Counted from the first letter of the stretch, positions 24,323 to 36,199 are shown. The stretch: DNA of 64,000 nucleotides from Ursus arctos (GCF_023065955.2 NW_026622997.1:17030001-17094000); one strand, 5' to 3'. Notes: generated by a model not told the origin, from the letters alone. Numbers and translations: made by a program.

Positions 24323-25170
24323 GTAAAAATTTCTGTAAAATGTGAAACTTATAAACGTACATTTAAATAGCTCATGGGCAAAAGAATAAATTATAATGGA
24401 AATTTAAAATACCTAGAACAAAAAATAAACAGTACATATTAAAACATTTGGAACGCAGGGATGTTCACGACCTTAAGTGTTCACAGAGAAGAGAACAGAA
24501 ATTAAAATATCCAGTTTAAGAAACTAAGCAAAAGAACAACAGATTAAATCCAAAGCAAGTAGAAGGAAGGAGATTCCAAAGATACAGAGATGGGGATTAA
24601 TAAAATAGGGGATCAGCAAATAGAACCACCAGATGAGAAAAAGTGCATAAATGAAATGAATAAGGAGTAAAGTTTAAAAAGGTACTGAGAATACAGCACA
24701 CACCTTTGTCGATAAGCACTAAAATGTAGATCAAATAAATTTAGAAAAAAATAACAAAACTGGCCCAAGAATAAAACCATGAATAAATCTATAACCATTA
24801 AATAAGATGAATCAATAGAAAAAAATCTTTCCACAAAGAATGCATCAAAGGTTTTTAAGCAAGTTTTAGCAGACTTTCAAGAAACAGATTATTGTAAATT
24901 TAACAGATTATTATAAACCTTCCTTTCTCTTTAAGAGAAAGGAAAAAGGAGGGATACATGCTACCTGATTCTGCTGGACTCAGTTCATAATCCACACTAA
25001 CAAATGACAGGATAGGATACATATGTGATCATTTCAGTAGACACAGAAAAATTATGGCATGAAATTTAACATCTACTCCTGATTAACAACAAGAAAAACA
25101 GTAGAAAGGGAACTTCCTTAAATTAATAAAACATACCAACAGCAATGAAAACAAAGCTAAATAAAACAGG

Positions 25171-25217
25171 AGTAAGCATCATTTTTATTTATTTTATTAT
25201 TTTTAGTAAGCATCATT
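25171..25217 (-). mobile_element. Tail-only retrotransposon insertion (21 bp)
   Basis: A perfect 13-bp duplication, agtaagcatcatt (25171-25183 and 25205-25217), encloses only 21 bp of T-rich sequence resembling the antisense (AATA)n-A tail of SINEC. Reads as an extremely 5'-truncated insertion; a local slippage duplication is the alternative. Confidence 0.6.
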
Positions 25218-25353
25218 ATTAATGCTGACATGTTAAAAAGCATTTAAAATCAGGAACAAGAATGCCCAGTTTTCAGGTTTTTATTTCATCATCTTACCAG
25301 AGGCCCCAGGCAATGCAGTAAGTCAAGAAAATTATTAAAATTATAAGATTAGT

Positions 25354-25556
25354 GGGGCGCCTCGGTGGCTCATTTGGTTAAGCCTCTGACTCTTGGTTTC
25401 GGCTCAGGTCCTGATCTCGGTGTCATGAGATCAAGCCCCATGTCAGGCTCTGTGCTCTCAGAGCATGGAGTCTGCTTGCGATTCTCTCTCCTTTTCCCTC
25501 TGCCCTTCCCACTCCTGTTCTCTCTCTCTCCCTCTCAAATAAATAAATTAAAAATA
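25354..25556 (+). mobile_element. SINEC, older subfamily
   Basis: GGGGCGCCTCGGTGGCTCAT head, tgactcttggtttcggctc, and a CT-rich body with an (AATA)n tail. Inserted into the L1 ORF2 relic. Confidence 0.92.
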
Positions 25557-25794
25557 AGATGGGAAGGGAAGAAACAAACTGTCATAGTTTGCAGATTATT
25601 GAATTTAGGTAAATACACAGATCTCCGACTAGTTATTAGAAATAATGCAAGTATTGACCAGGATAAGCTGTAAGTAACCACGTTCCAACTGGATAAAAAG
25701 CAATAAAACTATATTGATTTTGGAAAAACAAAAATACTAAGAAAATCCGAAAAGGAAACTAAAAGGTCTGCAAAAACATTTTGCTCACAGCCCC

Positions 25795-26325
25795 GCACGG
25801 CACAGGTTTCTGATCCTGCAAGTAGCTGAGTGCTAGGCCCAGGGTGCTGGTACCCTTCGGGCTTGGCTTCTGTGCCCTCCGGTTCCCAGAAGCTGGGTTG
25901 CCCTGATGGCTTCACTTTCTCCCTCTTCCCCCTGCCAGGAGCTATTTTAATTGCTCCCATGTGTTGGCTCAAGAACAGAAAGACTACAGTTATTTTCTTT
26001 CCAAAAACTCTCAGTTCCCGTGAGACCTCTGAGTTCTTGAAGTCTCCAGAGTGGGGAAGGCATCGGGTCTGAGTTTGTCCCTAGAGCTATTATTGGTACA
26101 GCCACAGGACGCTTGGTCTTTTCATGTACGGGTGCTCCTTTCTGACCTGATCTGGGGCATCTAGTTAAATCTCCCCCCAGCCCCCTGGGAAGTGTTATTG
26201 TCTTAGAGGATGAGCGTATCCAGATACCAAAAGTATTAAGAAACAGCAGAAGGATGTTTCGTCACATGATAAAGTGAATTTTAGGGTCAGTAATCAGCAG
26301 GTTTAGAGTTTGAACCTCATTGCTC
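25795..26325. other. Intronic sequence, nothing recognised
   Basis: Open frames on both strands around 25709-26072 show no recognisable product. Confidence 0.5.
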
Positions 26326-26568
26326 TCGCTGAGTGGTTCCCAACTGGGGCATTTTTGCCCCCAGGGGACGTTTGGCAACGTCTGGAGGCACTGCTGGTTG
26401 TCACGGTGTGAGGGGGTGAGGGGTGGTGAGTAGAGGTGCTCCTGGCCTCTAGTGGGGAGAGGCCAAGGAACTCACTAAACATCCTAGAATATACAGGACA
26501 GCCCCCAGAGCAGAGAATGACCTGCCTCAAAATATCAGTAGGGCTGAAGCTGAGAAACCCTAAATCAA
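26326..26568. repeat. Non-autonomous DNA transposon relic (hAT-type, name uncertain)
   Basis: gagtggttcccaactgggg, tttttgcccccaggggac, tttggcaacgtctggagg and aacatcctagaatatacagg, ending gctgagaaaccct, form a known mammalian repeat. The ends are inverted to each other (GTGGTTCCCAAC / GCTGAGAAACCC). Confidence 0.7.
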
Positions 26569-26609
26569 CAGCTCATGCAAAAGTTGTAAATCTAAACTGT
26601 CACCACAAC

Positions 26610-26666
26610 AATAACGATTAGTATTTATTGAGCACTTAGGCTATCCCAGACGGGGTGCGAAATAAA

Positions 26667-26718
<52 letters not shown>

Positions 26719-26950
26719 TTTCCCTCATGGAACCCTCGTAGCTTCTCCTGCGAGGAAGGTACTATTTTTGTACCTACTTTACATATGAAAAAACTGAGCT
26801 TAGGGAGGTTAAAAAAAAATACGTAAGTTTATTCCATGACTGAGGAATAAAGCTGAAATTCAAACTGGTCCGACTCCAGGGCCAGACCTTGCAACTAAGC
26901 TAAACTCCCTTCCAAGTAGGGCCAGTGCCCTCGTCTTACAGGTGAGAGAC
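26610..26950 (-). repeat. MIR SINE, antisense, expanded by a (GT)n repeat
   Basis: agtatttattgagcacttagg, then tggaaccctcgtagcttctc ... ggtactatttttgtacctac ... aaactgagcttagggaggtt ... aagctgaaattcaaactgg ... ctccagggccagaccttgc match antisense MIR in order. Confidence 0.85.
26667..26718 (+). repeat. (GT)n microsatellite
   Basis: 52 bp of GT with a single C interruption, inside the MIR. Confidence 0.95.
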
Positions 26951-26959
26951 TGTGGGGTC

Positions 26960-28615
26960 TTGATGTAGGCTTGTTCTTGTTCCTCTTTCAGTCCTTATAG
27001 GTTAAGTGCTCTCATGATGTGGGACAGGTTTAGCCCAGAATTGTTTTTATACTACCAGAGAACTGTTGGGTTGAAGACCTAGATTCTTCTTTAATTGTCT
27101 TACCACTACTTGACTCAGCGTAAAATGACCTCCCTAAAGCCTAAAGCCATACAGCTGGTTGAAGGTAGAACTGACAGCTGCCCCCCACCCCATCACACAT
27201 GCTCAAGGCTTTATGGCACTTGATTCTCTACCTCCCCCCACCTTCCGCACACAAAGGAATCCCTTCTAAAGCTGCACCTTCTTTTCCCTTCTATCCATGT
27301 CTTAGTTTGGGTTAGCCTGAAAGCAGAGCCTGAGACAAGGGTTTGGGTGTAGGTAGTTTATTTGGGAGGTGATCTCAGGAAACGGAAAATGAGGCAGAGT
27401 AAATCAGGGAGGAAGAAAAGCCAGTACAAGGTGTGTTATTCAGGTTGCCGCTGTGAGCATCGGGAGCTCCTTCCCCGTTGCTTTAAATCCATGCTTTTCC
27501 GAGCTGCCCTTGCACTTGGGCTGAGCATAAAAGGGCTTGGGGCAGGTAATGGGAAAATGCAGATGCCCGCTGCATACCTGAGAAGGGGTGGTTTCGGTGA
27601 AATTGGGTTTAGCTCACATGGAACTGTCCTCTGCAGGTATAACTGAATTCAGAGTTAGGCCTGAGGGATATGAACCCACGACCAGTGAAGGGTTCACCAA
27701 GCACAGTGGCAACACAGCAGGTGCGTAGCGATTTCTCAACTAAGTTTGCATATCCTTCCGCTTCCCAGAAATAGGAGATTTGCTGGGGTAACATGGAGCT
27801 GTCGGGGTCTGTGATCCGATGGTCCCCAAGTGCTGGATGTGCTAGAGTCAGGCTTTCTTCTTGATACATGAGCTCTCCTCTTTTTCCTTTCAAAATGGTG
27901 CTCAATTTGCCTTTTTTTTTTTTTTATAAAAGTTCTGGACAAATATAAAACAGGAGGTAATCCTTAAGGCTCCAGTTCCTCATTGCTATTCTCGAGGAAG
28001 CTACTCTTGAGGATAACGTTTAAGTAGATTGAAATTGGAGAGATGTGCACCAAATTAGTCCACTTTCACAAATCCAGCACGCTGTGGAGTCTGGCGGCTG
28101 CTTTCAGAATGACAAGTGCAAGCTGGTTATACCCCGAGACAGGCCAAGACGGAGAGGCATCACGTACAAGTGCGATTATGAGATGAGAGTCCCGTGACAT
28201 AAGGAAGCAGAAGACTCCTAAGTGTACCCTTTATTTTCCTAAAAAACAAAACAACAGTAGCCAACATTCATGGAGTTCTTTACCATGCACTGAGTCTTTT
28301 AAGGCCAACTTGGGAAAATATTGAAGCATTTTAGAAGCCAGAACGGTGTTTACTTTTAGGGAGAAAGGGAATTGGGTTGGGGAGAGCCACATGAGAGTCT
28401 CTGGAGCTCGCAGGGTTCTCTTATTTCCAAGGGGTGGTTACAGAGTAGGGCTCTTTATAATGAGCAATGTTTTCAGCTGCCTATGCTTTTTTGTAAGTAC
28501 ATTTTTGCAGTTTGAAGAAGGTGAAAATATTGATACTTTGTTGAACTGTGACTTCTGGGGAGGAGGGAACCATGAGAGACCTTTCAGCCTGCTCTTTGCC
28601 TTTTCTCCTTTCATC
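26960..28615. other. Intronic sequence, mostly unrecognised
   Basis: A possible MIR trace at about 27120-27180 (taaaatgacctccctaaagc ... catacagctggttgaagg). A 14-nt T run near 27912. No exon. Confidence 0.45.
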
Positions 28616-28617
28616 CA

Positions 28618-28745
28618 TGTGACAGCCGATTGAGTAGATGACAAGGGTATTATCCCCATTGTCAGAGGATGAAACTGAGGCACACGGAGGTTAAATGACC
28701 TATCCCAGGTCACAGTTCTGGAGGGTGGCAAGTTTTGCTATTTAG
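28618..28745 (-). repeat. MIR SINE, antisense
   Basis: gggtattatccccattgtc, gatgaaactgaggcacac, gaggttaaatgacctatcc and caggtcacagttctgg match the antisense MIR core. Confidence 0.85.
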
Positions 28746-28749
28746 ACCT

Positions 28750-30680
28750 GATGCTTTTGCTTTTCCAAGTGTCAGAGCTGGCCAGTGGAAGTTAAGTGCT
28801 TGGCAGCCTCTTGGTTTATTCAAAACCGGAGCTAGCCTGCACTGGCTCAGTTATTCACTGCCTGGGCCTGGGCCCCTCAGAACCTTGAAGCCCAACGTGA
28901 CAAGGGCATAGTGCCCCTTTGGAGGAAGTCGGCCGCCATGTTGTATCAGAGCAGCTGATATTTTTCTCTAGAAACCCGCCACTTCCCTCAGTCTCTTTGA
29001 TTTTTCCTTTAAATTAAAAGACACCAGTCAATCACAGCATTTGGTGAAGGGGAGGTATATGCAAAAGGACCTCCAAAGGCCGAAGACGCTGGAAGGCTGA
29101 AGGCACTGGAAGGCTGAAGGGCAAGGGCTGCAAGTCCAGCTCCTTGAGAAATGGTTTATTAAGGCCATTTTGAAGCGTGTCTTGGGGGCATCAAGATTGA
29201 ATAGATCTCCCCAACCCCACTTCCCCTACGACCTGCTTTTATGGCCCTAGAGGCCGGGAGTACACAGTGAGGGACCTCTGGGAGGAAAATGTTTGAGAAT
29301 AGGTGTATCAGTCATATTTCCAGGGCAGATCAAGGAGGTTATGCCTAGAGGGTGTGCTTAAGGCTCTTGTTAAACCAAGGGAAAGAATGGGGGAGGGGAG
29401 AGTGCTGTGTTCTAGAAAGGTTCAGGTTATAGAGAAGTTGTGGTGGTGGAATGGTGCAAGATAGCCTTAGTCTGGTTCACACTTATTCTAGCCTCTGCAC
29501 ACTTGACCCCGGCAAGGTGCCATGTTTAATGGGTTTTGGGGTTTGATTCCAGTTGACCTTCTTTTCATCTTAGGTCTGGCTGTTTTCTTTTTAAACTTGG
29601 GCTCTTCCTCAGTGCTGAAGTCATGTTGGATGTGTTTATGAAATGGATGTCTATGAATAATCTTGGAAGGCTGTTAATAGAGGGTAGTAAATACCAAGTT
29701 AAAATACATCCTTAGCTCTTAAAAGGCTACAGTTTGCATCCCAGTCAACATCTGACATGCTCTACTCAACCAAGCAAGTATTTATTTGGCACCCGTTTTG
29801 TGATCAGTTAGCCCGTGTAGTAAGTTTCACAAAAATGCGCTCTTTGGTCGTAAGGATGGGATATATTTGAATGTGTGAGTATTTGAAATCCTACCGGGCT
29901 AGGCTTTTGAATCGGTGTGTAACATAATTTTTGGTAATTCACCTTGTAAGCTTAGCCCACGTATCTCCTAACACTTTCTTTTTCCTTTACGTTCAGTAAT
30001 GATTGTAGCGCTATACCCTTCTGTCACCCTCTGGGTATTGTAATCTTTTTTAAACCACCTTTTCTTTTTTATTCACCCTCATGGCACCTAGCACAGATTT
30101 CTGCACCTGGTAAGCACTCAACAGATGTCTCAGATAAATTAATGCTCACCGTAGCCTCTCTGTTCAACTCTTGATTTTTATGAGCATGAGGATAAATTTA
30201 ATTATTCATGTTGTATGTATAATCTGCTATTACTCTTTTCCTTAAACCAACATGTAGTCCTCAGGGCTGGTCCTGGAAGCTAGGTGGAATCAAACAAAAA
30301 ATTCAATATTCAGTCAGTTTCTACCCGTGCATTAAAACTTTACAGAAATACTGCAGACTTTTCTAAAATGAAGAAGGAAAGTGAACTGACTGTGTTGATG
30401 AATTTTCTGTCTTATCCAAATTTTTGCTGCTCAGAGTATCTGGGCTGGGTGGATATGCATGAAGAATTATACATGCTCCCCCAATTATGGTCAGGCGCTG
30501 TGTCTCCCCTCCCAGGTTTCGGAAAGGCCAGAATGGAGGCTTTGGTTTTCAGGAAGCAAGGTAATCAAGAAGCCACTTGCCCGAGATTTTTACCCAAGTC
30601 CTGGTGGTCTATTAAATAGTATCCTTTTCCTGTCCCTCCATGAGGTCACTGCTCCTATGGTGCCCCAGAACCCCTTCTGA
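28750..30680. other. Intronic sequence, mostly unrecognised
   Basis: A 21-bp near-tandem repeat (gctggaaggctgaaggca) lies near 29087-29125. A segment around 28900-29560 could be an LTR relic but I cannot place it. A short region near 30080-30130 (cacctagcacagatttctgc ... gtaagcactcaacagatg) looks like an L2 3' end. Confidence 0.45.
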
Positions 30681-30683
30681 GAG

Positions 30684-31135
30684 GAGCAGTATGGTACGTG
30701 GGAAAGAGCCCACCACCCCTGGAGCTTAGAATCACTGGGGTTTGCACCTCTGTCCAACCACATTTCAGACTCATTGTTTCAAAGATTTATTTACTTATTT
30801 GAGAGAGAGCATAAGAGCACGTACAAACAGGGGGAGGGGCAGAGGAAGAAGGAGAGAGAGAATCTCAAGCAGACTCCATGCCCAGCTTGGAGCCCAACGC
30901 AGGGCTCCATCCCAGGACCCTGAGATCATGACCTGAGCCAAAATCAGGAGTCAGACCCTTACCCGACTGAGCCACCCTGTCGCCTCTAGACTCATTCTTT
31001 TGATACCATTCCTACAGTGCTGAAACTTAGTTCCTTCATCTGTAAAATGGTAACCAGAGTACTTAAAATGCTAGGTCAAGTGAGGGCACCTAGCATCCAT
31101 GATAGGCCCTGAACAAACATTTCTTCTCCCCTTAT
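30684..31135 (+). repeat. MIR SINE split by a SINEC
   Basis: Left part 30684-30780 (gagcagtatggtacgtgg ... cttagaatcactggggttt); right part from about 30990 (ttagttccttcatctgtaaa, atggtaaccagagtac ... gataggccctgaacaaac). Together they follow the sense MIR order. Confidence 0.8.
30782..30986 (-). mobile_element. SINEC, older subfamily, antisense
   Basis: aagatttatttacttatttga, purine-rich body, ending gagccaccctgtcgcct. Flanking copies of agactcatt (c/g) ttt on both sides. Inserted in the MIR. Confidence 0.92.
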
Positions 31136-31400
31136 TGAAGAGTTTTTCAGAAACCTCTCTCTGTCTTCCATTTTCAAGCTTTCTTTGTTTTTCCTAATTC
31201 CTAAGGAACAGAGTGGTTATTATTATTACTTTTTTACATCACTTCTTTTTTTTCCCCCAAGCGTGTTTTTCGGATGGTAGAAGATAGAAAATAAGGCTTG
31301 CACATGAGAAGGAAAGCATCTCTTCCCAAGAAATTCCAGTGTTAGGCAATGTGTTTGTGAAAACCCACAAGATTAATTTAAGCTTTTAACACTTGGTTGG
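31136..31400. other. Intronic sequence, nothing recognised
   Basis: No exon or repeat seen. Confidence 0.5.
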
Positions 31401-31404
31401 GTGG

Positions 31405-31590
31405 GGGGGACTCCTGGGTGGCTTAGTCAGTTTAGCATCTGCCTTCGGCTCAGGTCATGATCTCAGGGTCCTGGGATCCAGCCCTGCCTTGGGCTCCCTG
31501 CTCAGTAGGGAGCATGCTTCTCCCTCTCCCTCTCCCCCCTGCTTGTGCACACACTCTCTCAAATAAATCAAATCTTTAGGGGAAAAAGAT
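31405..31590 (+). mobile_element. SINEC, older subfamily
   Basis: gggactcctgggtggcttag head, catgatctcagggtcctggg, CT-rich body, AATAAATC tail. Confidence 0.9.
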
Positions 31591-31594
31591 AAAG

Positions 31595-32295
31595 ATTACC
31601 AATTTCATGATAATCAGTCACTTAGAACCCCGCGGTCCTGCTCATGTAAAGCTTTTTGGTGCTAAAGTTCGCCAAGCTGGAGGAAGTTGATGCTGTGTGA
31701 GGCACAAAGTAGGGGGCCTTGGTTTTCTTTCTTCCTGCAAGCCAAGGAGCGCAGGACCTTGTTTCTTCTTCTGTAGATTTCTGTGTTCATCTCCGTCATT
31801 TAATTCTGTGACACCAGGAGGCCGATCCGGCCGAGAACACACCACCCTCCATCGCCTTCCCACCACCGCGCAGTTCTGTGTCGGGAAAACCAGGGCTTGG
31901 GGAAAGACAAGGCACTACCCCTAAGGACTCATGCAGCCCTTGTTCCTGATGTCATTCTAAAGTATCTGTTGGTCTCTTCTGGAGAAAATTTACCAAGCAT
32001 TGTGGCATTGGTGTCACTGTGCCCCTCTGCGTTTTTATAATTCAGATGAATGGCCGGCACTTGAACAGCGTGAGAAAGACCACTTTCTAATCTAGAGAGT
32101 GTAGGTCTGTGTACAGACAGAGACAGGTATGCCGCTGACGGCAGCACAAGGCAGGACCGGATAGTGTGTAAGGCAGGCAGGGGTGCTGGGGGGAGGGGGC
32201 GGAGGGTGGTGTTGCCTGATGCCTTGGGCAGTCCCGAGGGAAGCAGTGTGAAGCCCAGTGTGTGTGTGTGGTGGGGAGCCTGGCAGGGGAGATGG
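31595..32295. other. Intronic sequence, nothing recognised
   Basis: GC-moderate. Open frames in several frames (31642-32365) carry no recognised domain. Confidence 0.5.
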
Positions 32296-32299
32296 TGTG

Positions 32300-32480
32300 G
32301 CGCGTTGTGCTAAGGGGCACGGCTCCAGAGCCAGACTGCGGGGGCTCAACTCCCAGGTCTGTCACTTAATAGCTGGGTGTTCTGGGGAAGGTTACTTAAT
32401 CACTCTGTGCTTCTGTTTTCTCAGTAAAGCGGACATAATCGTACCTCCTTCATAGGATTCTTGTATAGTAAGCTCTATTA
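32300..32480 (+). repeat. MIR SINE
   Basis: cacggctccagagccagact, tgtcacttaatagctggg, ggttacttaatcactctgtg, ttctgttttctcagtaaa and tcataggattcttgtatag match sense MIR in order. Confidence 0.88.
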
Positions 32481-32540
32481 TGGATGGTATATCTTAGGTT
32501 ATTGATCATATAATATGTAGTCATTCGGTTAGAATATATA

Positions 32541-32633
32541 ATACTATGTATAGTATGATAGTTGTATAATGCAACTGTAATTTATATTATAGCTATTAGC
32601 TATGACAATAGCTATTATAATATAAATTATAAT
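32541..32633. repeat. AT-rich palindromes
   Basis: A small palindrome atactatgtatagtat (32541-32556) is followed by a larger imperfect one, with arms at 32578-32597 (taatttatattatagctatt) and 32607-32629 around a 9-nt loop. The right arm carries a few extra bases. Confidence 0.85.
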
Positions 32634-32639
32634 TTGAGG

Positions 32640-33256
32640 CTCAGTGGCATAGGGCCTAGTATGCCAACTTGGTGACTGCCAGTCAATTCATTTGGTAAAC
32701 ACTGGGGAGACTTAAAAGGGGCTCCGGGTAGATTTTTACATGATCTGACATGTTTTCTAGAAAATAACTCTGGCCACAGTGTGAAGGATGGTGGGTCTAG
32801 GTGAGGCTGGCGGCAGGAAGACCTAGCAGATGCCTCCTTCCATCACAACAGAATGCCAAAAGGACTGCAGAGGCCCGCGTGGAGAGCCGTGTAAGAGGAG
32901 ACGGAGATCATATAAACCACATTTTATAGCGAATTGATGAGGGAAGCAGGAGAGAGTGCATTCAGATGTCCTACAACACGAAGCCCAGGACTCCTGTGGG
33001 CTTTAAATGCGTGGATTTACGTGCACGTGTGTGTGTGTGTGTGTGTCCACATGCAGAGGCTCGTAGGAAACATGGCAGGCCACGTGTTCATGGTGTGCTT
33101 GCTCATTGACCTCAGTGTGATACAGAAGCAATCTGTCCCTAACCCCTGCGGCCACCAGTCTTCACCGAGGGTTCATTGCTGTATTGGAATATTTGCCAGC
33201 ACTTTCTGAACAGTGAACAATCCGATAACAAAATTCCTTTTAAAAAATTCACTTTT
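32640..33256. other. Intronic sequence with a short (GT)n
   Basis: A 20-bp GT run at 33027-33046. Nothing else recognised. Confidence 0.5.
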
Positions 33257-33451
33257 GGGGCGCCTGGGTGGCTCAGTCGCTAAGCATCTGCCTTTGGCTC
33301 AGGGCATGATCCCGGGGTTCTGGGATCGAGCCCCACGTCAGGCTCTTCCGCTGGGAGCCTGCTTCTTCCTCTCCCACTCCCCCTGCTTGTGTTCTCTGTC
33401 TCACTGGCTGTCTTTCTCTCTCTGTCAAATAAATAAAATCTTAAAAAAAAA
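33257..33451 (+). mobile_element. SINEC, young subfamily
   Basis: GGGGCGCCTGGGTGGCTCAG head, poly-A tail, duplication aaaaaattcactttt at 33242-33256 and about 33451-33465. Confidence 0.94.
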
Positions 33452-33469
33452 AAAAATTCACTTTTAAGA

Positions 33470-35510
33470 GTTTCAGGAGATCAGGATTTTGTTTTTTTAC
33501 ATCTGGGTGTCTTGCGTTTTCATGAGTTTTTAATTAGGGTTACTGATTAAACAGCTTATATATGTAATTAGATGAAGTATAAAAACTCTCCTGAAATAAG
33601 GGGAGGATGTGGGGAACTTCCTCTGCACCTGATCGGTGATGAGCTTTGTAATGGTCATAGAAGGAAGCTTTAAAAATACGTGTGGTCACGGCACTGGCTT
33701 GCAAGTTAGGAAGTCAAACGACCTCTATATTGTTCTACGCAAATACAGGACTTTTACTCTACAGAGATGTGCTAAACTTACGTATCAGAGTTGTATAAGA
33801 ATTACAGTGACAGTTATTGAAAGTGGGGGATGAGTAGGTGAGGCTTCATTGTACTGATGTCTGTACTTTTAAATACTTAAAATCTTTCCTGTTCTGTCAT
33901 TTTTAAGGAGAATGAAACTTTTGGAAATGGGAAAATATTGTTGAGAACTGTTGCCTAGAGAGTATGTCGTGTGATTTTAGGGCCACTGGACCACTGATCC
34001 ACCACGAGAATGACTCCATCAGTGAAGGTCATTGCCTTTAGTCTTTTTGAAAATGAACAAGGGTGGCCTGTGAGTTCACACACTGTCCTGCAAATAGCCA
34101 CTGGACAGTAGCACATATTGGGTGTCTCTGGTTTGTGTCATTTTGTTAAATTAGGATCTTCTTAAGAGCCAGAGGCAAAGTTTGGACCTCTGAGGAAATG
34201 GTTCATGAGATGAATTTTGAAGAAGTAACATAAAGGAAGACCAAGAACTTTGCAAACTTCCCACGGAGTGCGGCTCCCAGAACTTGGAAGGAGGAAAGGG
34301 TCCTTAAAATGTGAAAGAATAATTTAGATGCTGAAGACAAACATTTCTTCTTTAATTTCACCTAAAGCCAGGTCAGCCTGGATCCAGCTCCCGGGTGTGG
34401 ATAATGGTTTACAAGAGAATTTTATTGCTTTTTTCCTCTTGGAGTGGCCAGATTACCACTGTGCTCCCATGGGAACATTGGATCCTTTTAAAATAGGAAT
34501 GTTTCAAAGATGTTGAGAGAATCCAAATCTGCGTATTTTTACTATTGGAAGAATAGTGAGTACTGAGTGGGGTTGCCACAGGGATATAAATGAAGGGCAA
34601 GAAGAAGAGAGAGGCTTAGCAGACTGGCCCTTTCTCTCACGCAGGTGCAGTGTTGAACGTGGAAAGACTGATCGTGGGTGTGTCTCTAAAAAGGAGAACT
34701 GGAAGGGCCCTTAAATTTAGGTCCTACAGCCAGCTCTGCGGGGGGAGAATGAAAGTCATTAATAGCCTCCATCAAATTGGCAGACATCTGTCCTCCTTGC
34801 TGATTTGCTGGGGGATGGGGATGCGTGGGGTGTTTTGTTGTTAATTTCTGAACTTTTGACTGGAGTCTCAATGTCCATAATCATTCCTCTAAAACAGATA
34901 AAACAACACCAACTTGAAGTCAGACAGTTTTGAGTTGTGTGCTGCAGTGCTGGCCCCGTCACGTCCCTTTCATTCCCTGCGGCCCCACCCAGGCAGACGA
35001 CACTCACGTTAGCGCCGTAACGGTAGTGTGTGGTCTGACGGCAGGGACGGTGGAGCTCAGACAGTCCTGAGAAATGCTGGTTCAAATTGCTGGTTTTCAG
35101 ATGAAGGAAGTGAATTCTGACCTGAGGTCAGATAGCCCAAAGGGGCAAGAGAGGTTGCCATGCGGAGTTCAAGAGGGGCAGGTCCTTCTGTATTCAAATG
35201 ACCCAAGGAGACAGAATGCCCCCAGGAACCAAAAGGCAGAGTAAGACCCTCATCAGAAAGATCCAACGGTTCTAGGGGTATTGAACCACCAAGAGCTCGA
35301 TCATGAGCAGTGATCCATCCCCTGTGCAAGTCTCCCTCTCCCCAGTGTTTTAACCAGAAGCGTGCCACTGGGACCTTAAGGCGTGGATGCCTGGGCTGGG
35401 CTGCGTCTCCAACCAACTTGGAAGAACCACAGAGCATGACTTCCCATACCATGGTGTTCTCTGACCAGTGGTGTTCCCTGGGGTTCCAGTCATCAAAAGC
35501 AGTTGTAATA
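33470..35510. other. Repeat-poor intronic block
   Basis: No exon, RNA gene or mobile element recognised over about 2 kb. The antisense open frame at 35057-35452 (131 aa) is the longest here, but has no recognisable domain or splice context. Confidence 0.5.
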
Positions 35511-35528
35511 TCTGTTTCTATTTCTTTT

Positions 35529-35724
35529 CTTTTTTTTTTTAAGATTTTATTTATTTATTTGACAGAGAGACAGCCAGTGAGAGAGGGAACACAAGCAGGG
35601 GGAGTGGGAGAGGAAGAAGCAGGCTCCCACCAGAGGAGCCTGATGGGGAGCTCAATCCCAGAACACCGAGATCACGCCCTGAGCCAAAGGCAGACGCTTA
35701 ACGACTGAGCCACCCAGGCACCCC
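35529..35724 (-). mobile_element. SINEC, young subfamily, antisense
   Basis: Poly-T, aagattttatttatttattt, gagacagccagtgagag, ending CCAGGCACCCC. Duplication ctattt(c/a)ttttctt on both sides. Confidence 0.94.
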
Positions 35725-35974
35725 TCTATTTATTTTCTTAAATGAATCTGTGAAATAATTACATAAGTGTGTTCCCTATCAAATGAAACCATTTGAGAGC
35801 ATTCAAGCATGCATGTGGAGGCTCATTATGACTCAGTCACTTGATAAGTTGTTAGTTTGCCCTGCGTACCTGTGGGCATTGTGGTTATTAAGACAGTTCA
35901 GAACTGATTTTACTCTGAGTCAGATATTGTTTCCTTTATATCTATAAAGGCCTTTGATTAAAGACAAGAATTTG

Positions 35975-36195
35975 TATTGGTCAGCATGGGTGACTGTAAC
36001 TAAGTCCCACAGACCGGGTGGCTTAAACAACAGAAATTTATTTTCTCACCATTCTGGAGGCCGGAAGCCCAAGATCAGGGTCCTGGCACGGTCGTGTTCT
36101 GGTGAGGGCTCCCTTCCTAACTTGTAGATGGCCACCTTCTTGGAGTGTCCTCATGTGGTGGAGAGAAAGGCAGCAAGCTCTTGGTGCCGCCTCTT
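35975..36195 (+). repeat. Old mammalian interspersed repeat, truncated
   Basis: gggtggcttaaacaacagaa, atttattttctcaccattct, gaggccggaagcccaagatc and acttgtagatggccaccttc are the hallmark of the same family as at 4672 (opposite strand) and 62410. The right side is interrupted by a SINE fragment. Confidence 0.8.
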
Positions 36196-36199
36196 TTAT

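Larger units (their letters stand above)
24340..25790 (+). mobile_element. Sense L1 ORF2 relic (RT region)
   Basis: aactaagcaaaagaacaac ... gcaagtagaaggaaggag ... gatcatttcagtagacacag ... aatcaggaacaagaatgccc ... tgtcatagtttgcagatta follow the order of L1 ORF2 (linker, RT motifs, finger-palm region). Frames are broken throughout; not functional. Confidence 0.8.

Noticed and set aside
35057..35452. 131-aa minus-strand open frame and overlapping 132-aa plus-strand frame (35310-35708)
   Set aside because: The plus frame runs into an antisense SINE, and neither shows a known motif.
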